Positions 37,191 through 50,400 of a DNA stretch of 64,000 nt are shown here, piece after piece (the first letter of the stretch is position 1; every line of letters begins with the position of its first letter). The DNA is taken from positions 88,311,675-88,375,674 of the forward strand of contig NC_080683.1 of assembly GCF_030445035.2 (NCBI RefSeq), read 5' to 3'. The notes below the pieces were generated by a model, which was not told where the DNA came from, ran no database searches, and was given only the letters and a program-made list of their open reading frames with translations. The translations under genes and the position numbers were made by a program. This DNA comes from Dasypus novemcinctus (taxonomy: Eukaryota > Chordata > Mammalia > Cingulata > Dasypodidae).

Positions 37191-37996
37191 AGATTGGAGG
37201 GTAGCAGGGGAATATAAGTAGTATGCTTTTTTTTTTAAAAGGTAAAAAATTCTTTTACTATCTTTGGTAATTCTTTGAAATATTTTATACACTCCAACCC
37301 CCAAAGTTATTCCTTTTACCTATTCTCAATCTTGCTGAGGGTCAGGGCCTATTTTCTCTAATTGTCTTCAGTGTTGACTGTCTTTTCATGTACACTTCTT
37401 TTATTTCAGTTTCTATCTTTTACTATTCTACCAGGTATTCAAGCCAATTTTTCTTTTTCTAGACTTTATTATACTTTGAGAAAAGATTATAAAATTTTGG
37501 AAATAAGACTAGTTGTATTGCAGTTATTTGGATGGAAAAACCTTTTCGTAGAAGGATTTTTATGCCTTTAAGTTGAATTTATGATTTTGTCCCACTCCCT
37601 TTGCTATAATGTCCTTGATAATGTCTATGGAACACACAATAATAATCTGCAGTAGCCTCTCTTTACACAATTTTGTTTTTCTTTTAAAGAAATAAACAAG
37701 GAAGGAAAAAACATAACCTAATTCCTTTTGTCTTATGTAGAAAAAATTAAATTATACTACCTTTTCTAATACTTTGTTGGAAATTGACTTTATTAAACCT
37801 TGAAAACTGCCCCAAACCTGAAATATTCTTGCTGTACTGATAGACCAAAAAAAGTACCAAAGGCTAATCTATCATCTAATTTTAGTTTTTATGCAAAATA
37901 GCAAATCTTTTAGTGATAAAGAAATAGATTGGAAATAATCTTCTGTGAAAGGAAAATCTGAGAATATAGTCACAATTTAAAAAATGTGTGCCAATG

Positions 37997-38022
37997 TTTA
38001 TTTAAAATCCTTCTATTTTATT
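37997..38022 (-). promoter_or_regulatory. LAMA4: LAMA4 polyadenylation signals (two tandem AATAAA)
   Basis: Read on the minus strand, AATAAA occurs at 38022-38017 and again at 38002-37997, about 280-305 bases after the stop. The 3' end is inferred near 37970-37990. Further AATAAA copies farther left (for example 37794-37789) could support a longer 3' UTR. Confidence 0.6.
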
Positions 38023-38302
38023 AGAAACAGGAACAGTATATTTCACCAGCAGGAAGTAAGTGCACTTGCAATACAAGTAAGTTTAACACTCCTTCTGTTG
38101 TTGTCCATTGCAGACATTTGGATCTAAGGCAAGAATCCAAGTGAGAAATAATAAACATCCAGTCCCTGATGATTCATTTAAGTCATGTTCAACTAGTTGG
38201 TAGCGCCCACCAGGAGGAAGAGCTGCTGTTCCTCCTGGCTGGCTCTGTGCTTATTTCAGTGCTCTAAAGAACTTCGTACTTGGGCAGCTGTGCTCTGCTG
38301 TA

Positions 38303-38448
38303 TCAGGCTGCGGGACAGGAGTTGATGCTCACAGCACCACTGACCAGGGCTGCTTTGTTGAAGCTCACTGGGCGCCCGTCAATCACAAAGTGACGGATGC
38401 AGCCTGTGAAGGGTTTGCCAGGGGCCAAGCGTGGTGTCAGTAGAGACT
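38303..38448 (-). CDS. LAMA4: LAMA4 last coding exon with stop
   Basis: This exon encodes ESLLTPRLAPGKPFTGCIRH through VSGAVSINSCPAA and the TGA at 38305-38303. The final LG5 Cys pair (TGCIRH, NSCPAA) is intact. Confidence 0.96.
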
Positions 38449-41400
38449 CTGAAAAGAGAAAGGAATGGAAACAAACATTGTGGTTGAGGCATTCTAAGCC
38501 CAAATATTACCTCACTGTAAAACTAGTCATAATAGTCATAATCGCTCACATCATCAAGATGATTTATATGTCAAAATTGGAATAGTGCTATAATCTACTC
38601 ATTTCTTAGGAACATTATCTGCTTTTGAAGTATTATGGTCATGTGGTCATTTAATGTTTTGCCATGTTTTCCATGATTACATTTCTGTGTATAGTTCATC
38701 TGTCTTTCAAGGCTGAAATTTACCACTTACACGGAGAGCCTCAACAGTGAATTTTCATGATCTACCTATGCTTTTTAGGGTTAATTTTACCGGGGACTAA
38801 CTTATTTTGTGTGTATTGCTGAGAAAGGGAAAAGAAATTTTAGCTTCCACACTATTTTTGGACTTTGTTAATGTTTCAGTTTAATTTGTATCATTACCCT
38901 TCACCCTTCAGCCTCCACATTTTTGCCAAGCTCATAAAATATAATGAGAAAATAATGAATTCAAATAAGCGAAATTATATATTTTTTTCAGCTAAGGGTT
39001 TAAGAACTATAAATAGGATAATGACAGCTATTATAGCTGGTCTTTGTATAGATACAGGTGCCCTGTGCTATGCCAGGGGATTTTCTCTCCTTATCTTAAT
39101 TAGAGATCTAGGAAAAAGCCTCATGCTTATTAATTGTACAGACACAATTAAATGTGTTGAGATGGTAGAAGCAATATAATTTAAAGCAATTTAGAGAGTT
39201 TAGAAATATCATGAAATTAAAGTCCATTTAGTCAGAGCTTATTATGTACAAACAGCTATGTGAGCAGTAGCAGATAAAAGATGGAAAACATTTAGAAATT
39301 AGTGACTCAGGAAGGAACATTAAACAGGACAGCTAATTAAACATCATCAAGCAGCTCTAATAAGTTTTCTAAGGAATATAGATTAAGAATATGCAGAAAC
39401 TTTTTACTGAAAATAAATCATGGAAATAGCATTTCATATTTTGAATAATTATAAAGGTATAGATTTGGAAAAGGCCTGAGCTCAATTTCCTTTATTTGTG
39501 TATAGGTCAGTAGTACTCTCTCTATTGTTGAAGTCTGCTTAGTGTAATTCATTGTAAGAAGAAAAAAATGAGTGCACAGGAAAGATTACAAAGGATAGAA
39601 ACATCTAACTCTGCTGCTCATTTTGGAGACTAATTTTGAAACATGAGTTTAGATTCTGCCCAACCTTACCACCTGGGTTCATGGGGGAAGTCAGCTGGAG
39701 GAAATAATTCATATAATAATTACTGCCTGTATAATTTGCTACACAATTAAATGTAGATAGTAACAGTAAAGTACCCTAAAACCCTAGGTAATTGATTAAT
39801 AAAATCAATACATGGTTGTGAGAGTGAATGTTCCCCACGTTGAAAGCTTGACTGTGTACAAAATAATCCAGGATTTTCAGTAGAGTAATGAATGGTCAGA
39901 GATCCATGTATGTGGGGGCTACATTAACTTTAAAATAATTCTTTAATTTAAAAATTATACAGTAAAGTCAGCTTTTTGGTGTACAGTTCTATGAATTTTA
40001 ATGCATTAACTTTTGATTGATAGAAATAAAGAATCAACAGGGTTCCATTTCGAGAACTGGTTAGGAGTCCAAGAGTATATATATTGGGGTTTTATTTATG
40101 TGCAGTTTCAGGTATCCTTCTTATGCCTGGTTTCTGTTGTGATTTTAGCGGGATTAATCTTGAACAGCTTGAAATGATATAATTAATTACATTCAGCTTA
40201 AATTATAATTGCTTTTGTTCTAGGCTTGCTGCCGTGATTCTTAGGTGGAATTAAAACCTGCCGTGATGCAGTGGAGCTGGTGGTTAGGCCCCCTGTCCTG
40301 CTAGTTCCTGTTTGTTGGCTCATTAAATTTTGCTGTTCACTCTGTTTCTTGGGCAGCCTGAACTTGGCTTCAGGTACATCTTGCACACCTAGTCTGTGGA
40401 GTTTAGCAACTCCTGTAGTGAGGGATGATGGCAGTACACGATACTGGAAAGAGACCATAAAGGCAAACAAAAATCAAAGAGTCAAATTTTTGATTGACTG
40501 GTGTTGTTAGCACTTTGGGTACAAAGTAAAGAACAAACACTATAACTTCTATGAGGGAGGGCCATGCTTGTTTTGTCCATCTCCTGGTATGTAGCACAGT
40601 GCTTATTAGACACTCAATAAAAGTGTGTTGTATGTCGAATGAAGTCATCATGCTCCCTGCTAGCAAGGTATGTACTACTTAGCTTCAGCAATATTCTGGA
40701 AAAGTGCTACAACAGTGATCTGCACAGACATTTGAGGTTGAGGGGGTTGGGTGTGTAGAGTATGTGTGTGCAAATGAAAGCCTGAGCCCAGTCTGAAGGT
40801 CAATAAGGAGTTATATTGGGGGAGCAGGAGATGGAGACATAGGTTCATGAAAAGATACTGGGGAAGGAAAGGAAGAACAACATTTCCCCCAAAATTGAGA
40901 TCCTGTGCAATTGTGTTAAGCCCTGGAGCAAAAGAACATTGATGAACATTGCAAGGCTCAGAAGGTGTGGGAAGATCCAAGAGGCAAGGACAAGGAGGGG
41001 CCAGGCAATTAAGGACCTGGCATGCCATTCTGAATTTGGTCCAATAGGCCTTTGGGAACCTTTCAAATACTTGAAACTGTGTTATGAATTCTAGGAAGGA
41101 AACAGTATACAGAAATAAAAGAATAGATCTTTGGCATAAATGCCAGAACCCCTTCTAGAACTGAAGCCAGGCAGCAGGGGAAGAGGCCTGGGGGATGGGG
41201 ATTGGAGTGGCTGATGGATGTAAAGGAGAGGAAGGGTTGATTTTAAGGGGCTAGAATATTTCATTAGTCACTGAGTTACTATCATATACTGGTCTTTGAA
41301 AAATCCGCATTGCAAAGGAGAGGAGGGCTTAGTTAAACTATTTGGGAGTGCCCAAGGTCAGATGATCACGTTCATCTGTGCTTTTGCACTTCAAGTATTT

Positions 41401-44400
41401 TTATGATCTGCATTTACATGAGGCAGCCTAAAATAATTTAGTTGGAGTCAATAAAAAAATCATTGTGTTTTTTTTAACCCACCCTCCCCCCAAATTCCAG
41501 ATGCAAAAGCTTGGTTATCTTCTTCTTATATACTTTATATACCAGCTGTAACATTCAGTTTGTCCAAGTTAGTGAAATGTGTGAAAACAAGCACATTCAA
41601 TGAGAACATGGTCCCTATTTCAGAGGTTTAAAATAATTTTGGGGGTTCCATAAGTGTCCTTCTGTCACCACCCTGAGCTATCCAGCGATGATGGCAGCGA
41701 TGTTACTGGTGATGTTTACAAATTGCAGCTGGGAACCTCCCTTAGGGTGTGTCACTACATAGGAACAACAGAACTCATTGAGTGCAGCTGTTTTCTCAAA
41801 TCAGACTAAGCCTGAACTGGAAAACCATGTCTCTTTTTCCCTACTTAGGAATGAAAGTAATTATCAGTAAATTTTTGGTCCCTTAAGATTCTCATATCCT
41901 AGAGAAGTATTAAAAAATGAGTTTTCATTGTGTTAGAAATAAAATAAAGCATGTGTTTCATTGCGCATGTATGTGGAAGGTACTTGGAAAGGGAAGAAAA
42001 AAATAAGCAACTATGGCAATAGTAATATTTAGTGGGTAGAATGCTGGGGTCCAGTTTTTATGTGTTACTTCGTTGTGATCTTGGGAAAGAGTCACAATTT
42101 TTAATATCCTTTTCTTATTAAAGGAAATTGTATATAAAACCCTTTGAGTTAAGTGAATTGTGAAAACACATAGCTCAATTATTAATAACAGTCAAAAATT
42201 ATTTTTTGGATTTGGAAACTTGTCCCTTTTTAACAAATCTTACCTGGAACACCTCCAACAAACACAGGCTCCCTGTGATCAACTGGTTTTGGATTCAGGG
42301 GTCCAACCACATGGTTTACTTCAGAGTCCACATCCAGCTGAACCACATTTGCATCTCTAATAACTGAAATATAGGGCAAAGATTGGTCAGAAGTGGTCCT
42401 GGAATCATTAATTTTCATGGGAAAGGGACTAATTTATCACAGTAATGGCTTTTATGTATTTCAGAATAAAATGTCACACTTTCTTCTATATCATTAAAAA
42501 CCTTAATATCTAACAAGCTTGAACTGCAAAACAATCACTAACATTTTCCTTTGAAAGGGAGAATATTTAGGATACTCTCGTGTTACTGTTCTGGTTTTTT
42601 TTTCAAGAGGTACCAGGATTGAAGGTGGCACCTTGTACATGCAAAGCAGGAGCTCAACCTGAACTACACTTGCTCCCCATCTCGTGATACTTTCGTGCAC
42701 CATGAATTACATATGGTTTAAACACTTCCCCAACACAACTTTGGCAGCATTCATATTTTCAAATCACGTGTGGCTTCAATATACAAATTTTCTGCAATAA
42801 CATGTGAGTCTCTTTTCTTGGCTGCTTCAGACTATCGCCCATCACCCATTTGATCATATAAGTTATAGTCTAAATTCTGACGAGACATTATCCCAAAGTT
42901 GGGTGCTCAGGCCCACCTTTGTAAAAGAACCCAGCAAGCTCTGCTTTTCTCACCTGTAATTCTGTGCCATCTGCCATCACAGAGACTCTGCTTTGGTGTT
43001 ACTGAGGTGGAAAAGTCTCTGACACCATTGTTGACTTTCACTATGACCTGCAAAAAACAGGGTACATTATATAATCTCATCTCCTCTCACCATTTTAAAA
43101 ATGATTCACAAAGAGGCAAGAATTTAATAAATAGCCATACATGATTAGCTTTGCAATTTGAACACAAGGGGTCACTCTTTGGCAGGCTATGAGATAGTTT
43201 AAACTGCTTCAGGAGAGAAGATGGGGGAGGAACAATTAGAAAGAATGAATTCCTTTAATTTTTAAAGCTGGATTAAGTTGTACAAAATAGGTTAAGGTCT
43301 TGGTGAAAAGCATGGTCTTTGAAGCCAGACCGACTGGATCCATATCCCAGCCTTCCTATACTTATCTTCCTCTGCCTTGGTTTTCTCATCTGTTCATAGA
43401 GTTATTAGGAAGGTTAACTTACATTTGAAATATTTAGAATAGTACCTGATGCACAAGAAGCACCATATAAGGATTAGTTTTTATTATTATGTGGTTTTAC
43501 AGAATGTGCTGGAACCCAGATAAGTCAGTTAAAGGCATCAATGAAAATATGCTGCTTTCTCAATATTTATTTGAATACCTTCTTGAACATTCTTTAGCAA
43601 TCGTATTTTAGGATGAAAGTGGTATTTAAAGACAATTGATTTTTTCTCTTGAGAATATTATGTATATGCATGTATAAACACAATTTGATATACATATATA
43701 ATTTAGACAGGTAGAAAGATAGATGTTTTAGTGTTTGTCAGTTTTCCTAGTGCTTCCATTTGGTGAAAAAGGTTCTCTCCCAACTCTCCCAGTTCTCCCA
43801 ATTCTTTTGTTAAAGCAACCTTTAATTACGTTGTTTTTGCTTTTTTTTTTTTTTTTTGTAGCTTTGGCCATGCTTTCATGACTTTTTGTTCTAACCAAAT
43901 CAATCCCCAACATAAGAATCTAAATCCAAGTATTGCCTCCAGCTAAATTTCATGTTACAGCTTCCCCATTTTTTCCTGTTAGGAAATATTGATGAAATAC
44001 TTCTATGAAATAAATATGCTTCAGATCTAGAGTCCAAGGTCAGAGGAGATGGACTGTTCAAAGAAATTTTAAAAGAACACACCTGTCCATTTTTTATGTG
44101 AACATTTAGGTACTCCCCATTGACACTGTGGCCGTGGACAAGGGTTCCGGAACTGCTTCTGGGTCGGACTTCAAAGGCAATCTCAAACTTCAGTCCAATA
44201 TTGAAAGACTCATCTGTGGATAGAAATACTATCAGCTCCCAGGAACAGCAAAATAAAATTTGTAACTCTAGTGTAATTTTGTAATTATATATTTTTCTAT
44301 TTTTTGATAATTTGATGCCTTTCTCACGAGTAAGCAGAAAGTGGCATTTTCCATGTCAAAAACACCGCGGATAGCTCTATGGGGGACTAAGATAACTAAC

Positions 44401-47400
44401 ACACTGCTCCTGTCGTGGGAGTAGGGGTGGAGACAGCACCCTGAAAATAGATTATGTGCCATGGGAGTTTGGGGGAGGAGAGAAATAAATGCCAACTATC
44501 AGGAACGCTTAATATTTCAAAAGTGAGAAGGAGGAAAGGCCCGTCTAGGCAGAGGAAGTATGAACACAGTTTCAGAAGTTGAAACATTTGAAGAGCACCA
44601 AGAAGGCCAGTGGGGCTGGATTGTCAGTTTAAGGGGAGGAGCAGGAGTGGTAAGAGGAGAAAGAGCCTGGCGCCCCGCGAGGCAGGGCTCTGATGATCAA
44701 GTATGGAAGCTAGACTTTAGTTTACAGTCACTGAGCAAGACTGACAGACTTGATCAGATCTGCATTTTAATCCAAATCGGTATTCTTAAACCAAAAAAGG
44801 TAACTGGTGCTAGAACTGCACAGCACTTCAAGGTATAGGGAAAGGGCAGGAAAAGCAGTTAGGAGCTGCTATTGCCGTGATCCAGGGGAATTGATTCTTG
44901 GAATAACTGTGTTCACTCCAAAAGACTCATTGCAAACCTGGGTGTTTTAATAATGTTCACTTGACATGTCTCCTTATAAATCACTTTTTAGTTTTCCTGC
45001 TATTAATGTTTATGGAGGACATAAATCGTGTAGATTGCCCTGCATTTTAAGCTGTACACAGCTTTATAGAGTTCTGATCACTGAAATTCAATGAAGGGCT
45101 TAGAAATGGGTGCATGGGTGTTTCGATAGGGATAAGGGTGGTGAATAAAATCATGAGCTACATAGGGGAAATACTACCCGTGGTTATTTGAGTGGACAAA
45201 TAATTCCTTAGTTATGTGAACATAGTATAATACTTCGCTGCACTGTAATTTCTTTTTTTTTTCAGGGAATGTACAAATTACTCAAGTACCTTGAAGGTAG
45301 GGAAAAGGTGGTTTTTTAGCCTTCTATCCTCTTTCCCAGCACCTACCCTGGTGCCTTCCTTAGATCTAATGACTGCTCTATAGAATGTTTGTTGCAATGG
45401 ATTGGATGGTGATTGTGTGTAGTCTGTTAGGACATTTTTTTAGGAACTATTATGTTCATCATCTGGCATAGTGACTGGTATTTGGTAGGCATATAATAAA
45501 AACTTAGTTGGTGAACAAGGAGAATAAAAATCTGGAAATACCTGAAAGTTAATATCCTCTGCTTTCGCAGCAGGGCAGGCAGAAGTGGAATTGGCCTTTA
45601 ATGTGGACAATGGATCATGCTCAGAGGGAACTGAGCAAGATCTAAAGGAGAAGGATGGCCAAGAGGTGAGTGACACAGATCAGGCAACAAAATAACATAG
45701 AAGTTCTAAAGGAGCCAGGGTGTTCTTTGTCCAGAGGTTTGGCAGCTGTGGGGCAGCTCTGGTTGGAGAACAAACAGGGAGATGGCATGTCTGATTTGAG
45801 GTGGTGGGAGGGGAGAAAGGTGGAGCTTGTCGAAAGAGGTCATCTACTGTTGAATGAGTCTGGTATTAAGTTTTAACTGTGGAACTGTATTCCCTCATGA
45901 TTCATGTTTTACAATATCAACTGTGTTACCTAGAACCACGTAGCCTCCTTCTCTTGAAAAGTATGTTCCCACTTCCATTGGACCTTCAAAACAAGGGGTC
46001 ACGCTAAATGTCTGAGAAGCAGAGGTGATGGAGGCCCCGTTGAGCTGAAGGTTGCTGAGACAGCCACTGAAACTGTAGACTGAGTTAATCTGAGAGAAGA
46101 AGACATTTCTTAAAATCCATTTTCTCAGCACTCATTGATGCACCAAGGGGAAACAAATTGAGGGAGTATGAGTCATGAAAGAAACCAAATAATTCCTTAG
46201 CTATGTGAACAATCACTTCTTTTCAAGGTAGTTGCTTTCAACTAGTTTTTTGAAGCTTGAATTTTATATTTGATGTCATCTGCAATAAAATTAAGCTATA
46301 GAAATGTTTACATATACCATGATGAAATTGCAGCTGTGGGTTTCAATTTAAATATTAGAAGTGGCCTAGTTTTTCTTCAGTGACAACAGTACTCAAGATC
46401 ATCTAATGCTGATGAGGGCTAGGAAAGTTTTTAACTGTTAAATCTACCATGGCTAAATAAATAGCAGAAAGTATGCATTTCTTGCTTCATTAGCCGTTTT
46501 GTGATTGAGAATTTATCATAGCACAGGATATAAATGTTGGGCACTTCAGACAGCTGATTTCATACTACGTTTGGAAATTTTTTCTTTTATATAGATTGTT
46601 ATGGAATTGGGCTACTTATGTAAAATCTAACTATAATGAGAACTCCCACTTTTTTTGCTTTATTCACTTATATATTAATGATCTTGGAAATGTATTAAGT
46701 CTTTGTACTAAAATCAAATCTATATATTAAGAAAACCTTAGTCCTTAGCTGCATTTCTTCTATTGTTAGAATTTTAAAAGGTGTGATAGTCTTAATTTTT
46801 AAATGATAAAAATAACACATTTCTCACTGTATTCTTGCTTCTTCCCAGGGATACCTGGGTTTTCTTGCCCATTTGCAAATGTGTGTAAGAAACAAAAAAT
46901 GGGATCATAATTTACATAATATTCTGAAACTTGCTTTCTTTACTCAATAATTCATAATAGAATGATTGTCTTTTTCAGTATTTCTTTACATTTTAAGTTT
47001 GGATACTTGCTGAACTAATATGCATCCTCTTGAGATACAACTTTTCATGATAATTTGTCCCTTTGAAATCTTTTTCATCTCACCTCTACCTTAGAATCAA
47101 TAAATCACTCCGGACTTGGCAAACTGACAGCCACTAGGACAGTACTCCCTTTGATATTCCATCTCCAGTGAAACTACAATTTTATTCTTACCAGTTTCCT
47201 AATCTGTAAAGTGAGGGACTGAATAAAATGGTCTTCCTGCTGTAAAGATCAGTGACTTTACCTGGTTGTACCTGGCTTACCTGGACATTTTTTACTGCCC
47301 TTCCAGGAGCCACACCTCCCAAATAAATAGGACCCTTGATTTTCCAGGCAGCTCCAGTAGGAGGAAGACTTTCTTCTAGGACTCGAAGACCATCAATTAT

Positions 47401-50400
47401 CAGTCGGCCACTGCTTTTTTCCCGAATAAATATCACCTAGATGGAGAGAAGGAAAGAGCATATCCCAAGTTGGGGGAATGGCTGCGATGCCTCACCTCCT
47501 AATTTTGCTATTGCATTACTGTGGGAAATCTGCAAAACATTCTTTAAAAAAATGGTCCTTTCTCTGAAAGTCAGGGATGTGTCTCTTCCTCTGCATAGTA
47601 GACTCCTGACTATCTAGTTTTGGGAAATGGAGAAATTTTCTCCCTCATTAATTCTATTTTTGTTATGTAGCATATATCTTTATTGTAGGTGATCTTTAGG
47701 TCTCCTTGCTTTTATATACATAGGCATTTTTTTCCTGCTTACCTATTTATCACTTCATGTATTAGAATAATTGAACTTCTGTATATTTTCTGATGGAAAG
47801 GTTTAAAGCTGCATGGTTAATTTCAGAATACAGCTTATATTTAGCAGAGTTCTCTATGCGTCTCTTTCTAGCTGGTCCAGCCCACATCTTCTATTCCTCT
47901 CCTGAATTTATTGTAATGCATTTTTTATTGCTTACTTTGTCATTATATATATACTGATTTGCTTCAATATTTAGGTATTTCCTCTGTGAATCCTGTCTTC
48001 CTGATTTACTCTTCACTTTGTCCTTTCCCAGCTTAGCCTACTGCTCTGCATTATAAAAGACACTCAGGAATAATTGTTGGAAAGTAGAAATCTATAGGCA
48101 GTGGGAAACAAAAGTCAAACAAAAAATCATTAGAAACTAATCAGTTTATGTTGGCTACTGATCCATTGGTTAAGATAATTAAACCCAGCCTGTCTCTCTT
48201 TTTAAATAATATGCTTCAAGATTTTTATGAGGAATTAAGAAATAAAGTTTTTGAAATTGGACTTTGAGTATACAGCAGCAGAGTTTAAAAATGGTTGTTT
48301 CTAGAGAGACCAATAGTGGGGCATTAGTGTCATCCCCTTCACAATGGTGGACATTTGCTGATAATGCTGTTCTCTGCCTTCAACTTACATCATGCCACAA
48401 TCCATCATTGTATTTCTCCTGGCTTCTAATCTTCAGTTTCCTGTGGCCAACGTTAAACATGAAAACCAAGCGGCCGTGGGCCAAGAATAGAGTCATGAAG
48501 TCATTCTCTTCTTGATCTGAGACATAGAAAATCATCCCATGGGAGGAACGAGTTTTCAGGCGAATGGAAAACTGAGATCTGGTAAATGAAAAGAAAAAGC
48601 TTACCTTGTGTAAAATGAGACTGAGGAAAGCTCTAACTTCCCAAAGCAAGACAGTGTAAGAAAGAATGAGTAGCCATTTTATTTAATCCCAAGAAGCATT
48701 ACTTCAAATTACCCTTGAGTATTATTAATATTGGGCAAGCACAGCTAGTTTAAACATTTAAATCCTCCTCTACTTCCTTATACATCAGGGATATGTTTCA
48801 GTTAAAAATGATATCGTGTCTTACTTTGAAAGTATGATTGCATTTAGTTTAGTAAAATTCTATGTGTTAAGGAAGCTTATTCACGTGGACAAAATATTAG
48901 TAAATGATGTGCATATAGAAATTTGCATAGAAATAATATGACTGGTATACTAACTAAAGTACAAACTCAAATTTTTCCCAGCAAAAAATCACGTGTTAAA
49001 AACAGCTTAGTGTATAGAAATTAAAGTTTTCTAGAAATTTAGCTCCAGGTCATGGATAATATACATTTGTTAGGTTAACTTATTGTTTGATTAACACAAT
49101 TCATCCTGAAGAAGACAAAATACTAATTCTGCCTATTGGGTAAGTAGCAAATTAGCAGGCATCAGAAATTTCTTATTGAGTGGACTGCCTGTGTGACTAT
49201 TTGAAAAAATTATATAAGGACTATATAAGAATTTTTTTGTGCTACTACTATAGAAAGAAATACTCAGTAATGCTAAATAACCTGGTGCTAGATAAAATAC
49301 TAGGAAGAGATGACAGGGTTTACAGATAGTTTTAGGGATGGTCATTGACATACAAATGTATTTATAATTTCAGTCTTTGCTTATTAAGCTTTTAGCAGTT
49401 GGGATACTTTCCCCATTACAAAGCTGATATCCTGATTGGATGATGAATCATATGAAACTTGCCCCATCTTCCTTTCTTGATTGTCTTTTATTTATTATAA
49501 CTTTGCAGCAAACTCCTGAGGGAATGCTGTTGTGTGCATCTTACATTTGGGGAAAAAGTCACTGTAAATATAATTTCTTGGAAAGGATGAATCATATACT
49601 ATTTAGCATTTAATTTGATGATAAAAGAACAGAATTAATGTGGCACAGAGAGGAAAGATCATAGGAAAAAGACTGCCTGTGGCAAGATGGAGCCCAGCCA
49701 TATCCTTAAGTCCTTAGAAGGATAGGGTGTTACTTTACTTTTCACCAAAATCTCCTTTTAAGTGTTCAAACTCTTGGCGGCTGTTGGCTGTCCCTCCATA
49801 CTGATATGCATGCTCTATTGCTCTAGGGCTGTTGGAAAGGTGACAATGAGAGTCTCTTGCAGCATTCCGCTCTAGCAATTTCAGGCCAACAGGATCCCAT
49901 GAAGGTGCATCTTTACTTTTCTCTCCCTATACAGAATAGGAAATAATAATAAATCATATTATGGGAGAAAAGTGACATACTAGCAGTAAAAATTCATTTG
50001 TGATATACTTACCATTAATGCCAATATGACTACTAATAAAAGTATCTATTATTTGTGCAATTTCCATCCATGAGTTATTAGAGTGCTCTCCTCCCTCCCT
50101 CTCACAGCAGAGGCAAGTGACAGCAGTAACAAAACAACAGCAGTAACACAGCACATAAACAAACCCAAAATTCTAGTCTGTTATAGTTAAATAGAGCTAC
50201 GCTGAAGGAAACTTTAGCAATAACCATTCTATCAGTTAAGCGTACATCTTAAAGAAAAATGAAAAGTGGAAAAGTTGGCAATAAGAAAACCCTGAGAATT
50301 AATCAACAAAACCCTCCTTTTATAGACAACATTATCACTTTAACAGGTAGATTATTATTTATGCATGCTGTGTGAAAAGTTAGCATATTTAGGAACATCT

